A stretch of 64,000 nucleotides of DNA from Fremontodendron californicum. Its lineage: Eukaryota; Streptophyta; Magnoliopsida; Malvales; Malvaceae. The translations under genes and the position numbers were made by a program. The notes beneath the pieces are model-generated. The model saw only the letters and a list, made by a program, of their open reading frames with translations, was not told the origin of the DNA and did not search any database. The DNA is taken from NCBI GenBank assembly GCA_030761205.1, contig JAULJL010000003.1:4092001-4156000 (forward strand), written 5' to 3'. Numbering within the stretch: the stretch's first letter is position 1; each line of letters opens with the position of its first letter. Shown piece by piece: positions 62,484 through 64,000 of the stretch.

Positions 62484-63083
62484 TGTCACGGATCGGGCGA
62501 TCCCGTTCGGGTTCGTTATGCACACAACAGGTCCAGGATCAGTTCGTTATGCACACAACAGGTCCAGACCAGAATCTGAGTTACATAGAGTATCCTGACC
62601 CACCAGACCAGGCCCAATCCCTGAAGCATCCAGACCAGGCCCAATCATCCAGACTAAGCCCAATTCCTGGAGCATTCTAAAAGGCTCTGTAAAATAGATT
62701 TTACCTGAAGGTTCTAGAAGCAGTAAAAGATAGTTATTGCCCAACAGTTTCAACTTATTTAGAACTCTAAGAGATAAAATCCTTTAGGCCTCTAGATAAT
62801 GTAATCTTAGTCGATCATTTATTTAAATCTGAACCGTTGATATAAGAGGACTCAACTATAAATAGAGGTCTCCCCAGCCTCATTTGTATCATTCAACTCA
62901 TTTGAGTAATATACAAGAGCATTCTAATTTACTTTCTCTTGTTCAATTTTTCTGCTTAGTCCTAGTAAATTTTAGTTACCAGTGTCTTTCTTGAGTGTTA
63001 ACAGGCTGACTTAGGCATCCAGGGAAGCGACTTCCAGCCTAAGACCGCACGTTTCACAGGGCTAAAGTTCCAAGTCCATGACA
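62484..63083 (+). mobile_element. 5' LTR of a gag-containing retrotransposon, 600 bp
   Basis: It begins TGTCACGG and ends TCCATGACA, giving the inverted TGTCA...TGACA termini of an LTR. A TATA box (TATAAATAG, from 62857) is in the usual position. A primer-binding site complementary to initiator tRNA-Met (TGGTATCAGAGC, 63086-63097) follows after two bases. The LTR contains short internal duplications near 62511-62570 and 62605-62665. Confidence 0.9.
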
Positions 63084-63128
63084 GTTGGTATCAGAGCTCG
63101 TGGTTCGTGAAAGGTGTTGATCATAGGG

Positions 63129-64000
63129 ATGACGTCTCAGGCAGATAATCAGACACATGAGGTCCCAGAGACTCGTGGGAGAGCCAAGAAGACTAGTTTG
63201 AGGGATGTTCTATCGTCCATGGATGGTAGGGTGGCCAAGCTCGAGGTGACCGTTGGAGACATACGGGAGAACCTGGAGATCGTTGAGGGTCGCATCGAAG
63301 AGCTAGACTCCGCGGGGGAGGAGCTCAAGGACAGGATGCAGGGGGCTCTCAATGAGGCGATAGACATGCTGACTCAAAAGAATGATGCTCTAGAGGCCAT
63401 GATGGTGGCCATGCAGAATGAGATGGAGGAGCTCAAGGGAGATCTCACTTCATGCAAAACAGCCATAGGGGGTGGCGTGCTAGCTGTGACACCCAAGCAC
63501 AGGATGAAGATCCCTAAGCCAAAGGAGTTCAAGGGAACCAGGTCGGCGAAGGATGTTGACAACTTCTTGTGGGGGATGGAACAATATTTTCGTGCAATAG
63601 GCATTGATAATGATGCCACTAAGGTAAACACTGTTTTCATGTATTTTACTGATGTTGCTCTTTTATGATGGCGCCGTAGATGCAGCGATGAGAAGCGTGG
63701 AGGCATTGCTATTGGAACCTGGGAGGTGTTCCAAACTGAATTTAGGAAGCAATTTTACCCTGGATATGCCGAGGATGAGGCTCATGCCAAGTTGCGATGG
63801 CTTACGCAGCAAGACACAGTTTGGGAGTATGTGCGGGAGTTCAGTGAACTCATGCTCTAGATTTTAGATTTGGGGGAAAATGAGGCATTCTTCTCATTAA
63901 TGGATGGACTTAAACCCTGGGCAAAGCAAGAGTTGCAGCGGAGAGGTGTCTAGGATCTGACCAAAGCCATGGCTACAGCTTAGTCCTTGCTCGACCTCAG
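63129..64000 (+). pseudogene. Retrotransposon gag, broken and cut by the window edge
   Basis: From MTSQADNQ the frame has a coiled-coil N-terminal region (VAKLEVTVGDIRENLEIVEG), then the capsid-like retrotransposon gag domain: KIPKPKEFKGTRSAKDVDNF, WEVFQTEFRKQFYPGYAEDE, AKLRWLTQQDTVWEYVREF and MDGLKPWAKQELQRRGV. Stops in the same frame at 63666, 63858, 63951 and 63981 show it is not functional. Downstream pol is outside the window. The gag type and Met-tRNA primer site fit a Ty3-type element, but without pol the superfamily is inferred. Confidence 0.85.

Overview
This is a plant nuclear sequence, most likely a eudicot: AT-rich, genes with many short GT-AG introns, and dense transposon debris. 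Malvales is a guess I cannot confirm. Nothing points to a prokaryote, organelle or virus. Nine genes can be read with confidence, eight of them complete. Their products are a VIT/VWA-domain protein (cut by the left edge), a trichome-birefringence-like O-acetyltransferase (TBL16 type), proteasome subunit alpha-6, a DUF1677 protein, a COPT5-type copper transporter, a LURP-one-related protein, an AGG3/GS3/DEP1-type G-protein gamma subunit, a subtilisin-like protease (SBT1.8 type) and the cullin-ligase RING protein RBX1.

Layout. 1-12.6 kb: VIT/VWA gene and TBL gene, both minus. 14.1-17.6 kb: proteasome alpha-6, plus. 18.5-19.5 kb: decayed strictosidine-synthase-like gene. 21.7-22.6 kb: hAT-type element. 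23.4 kb: DUF1677 gene. 26.7-32.5 kb: nested transposon cluster, made of a 2.4-kb inverted repeat carrying a SINE, a small MITE and a hAT-type element, followed by a broken Copia element that abuts the C-terminal fragment of a cation/calcium exchanger. 34.7-37.4 kb: COPT5 and LOR genes. 39.2-40.9 and 41.9-42.1 kb: two elements with clear target-site duplications. 45.4-47.8 kb: AGG3-like gene. 49.2-52.3 kb: subtilase. 55.7-56.2 kb: hAT-type element, then a tRNA-Ser remnant. 57.2-59.2 kb: RBX1. 61.1-61.5 kb: palindromic Mutator-like MITE. 62.5-64.0 kb: LTR and broken gag of a retrotransposon that runs off the right edge.

The genes are independent transcription units, not an operon. From memory of Arabidopsis locus names, TBL16, DUF1677, COPT5, a LOR gene, AGG3 and RBX1 lie in the same order between At5g20680 and At5g20570. 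PAA2 and SBT1.8 are close together near At2g05840-At2g05920. The window therefore looks like an ancestral block that Arabidopsis split between two chromosomes.

I found no convincing undescribed biological system. The items most worth checking are a missing canonical splice donor in the last intron of the proteasome gene, the inverted repeat whose two arms act as empty sites for each other's insertions, a coding minisatellite in the TBL gene, a tRNA-Ser lacking its anticodon arm, and a 1.65-kb long-TIR element with an 8-bp target duplication.
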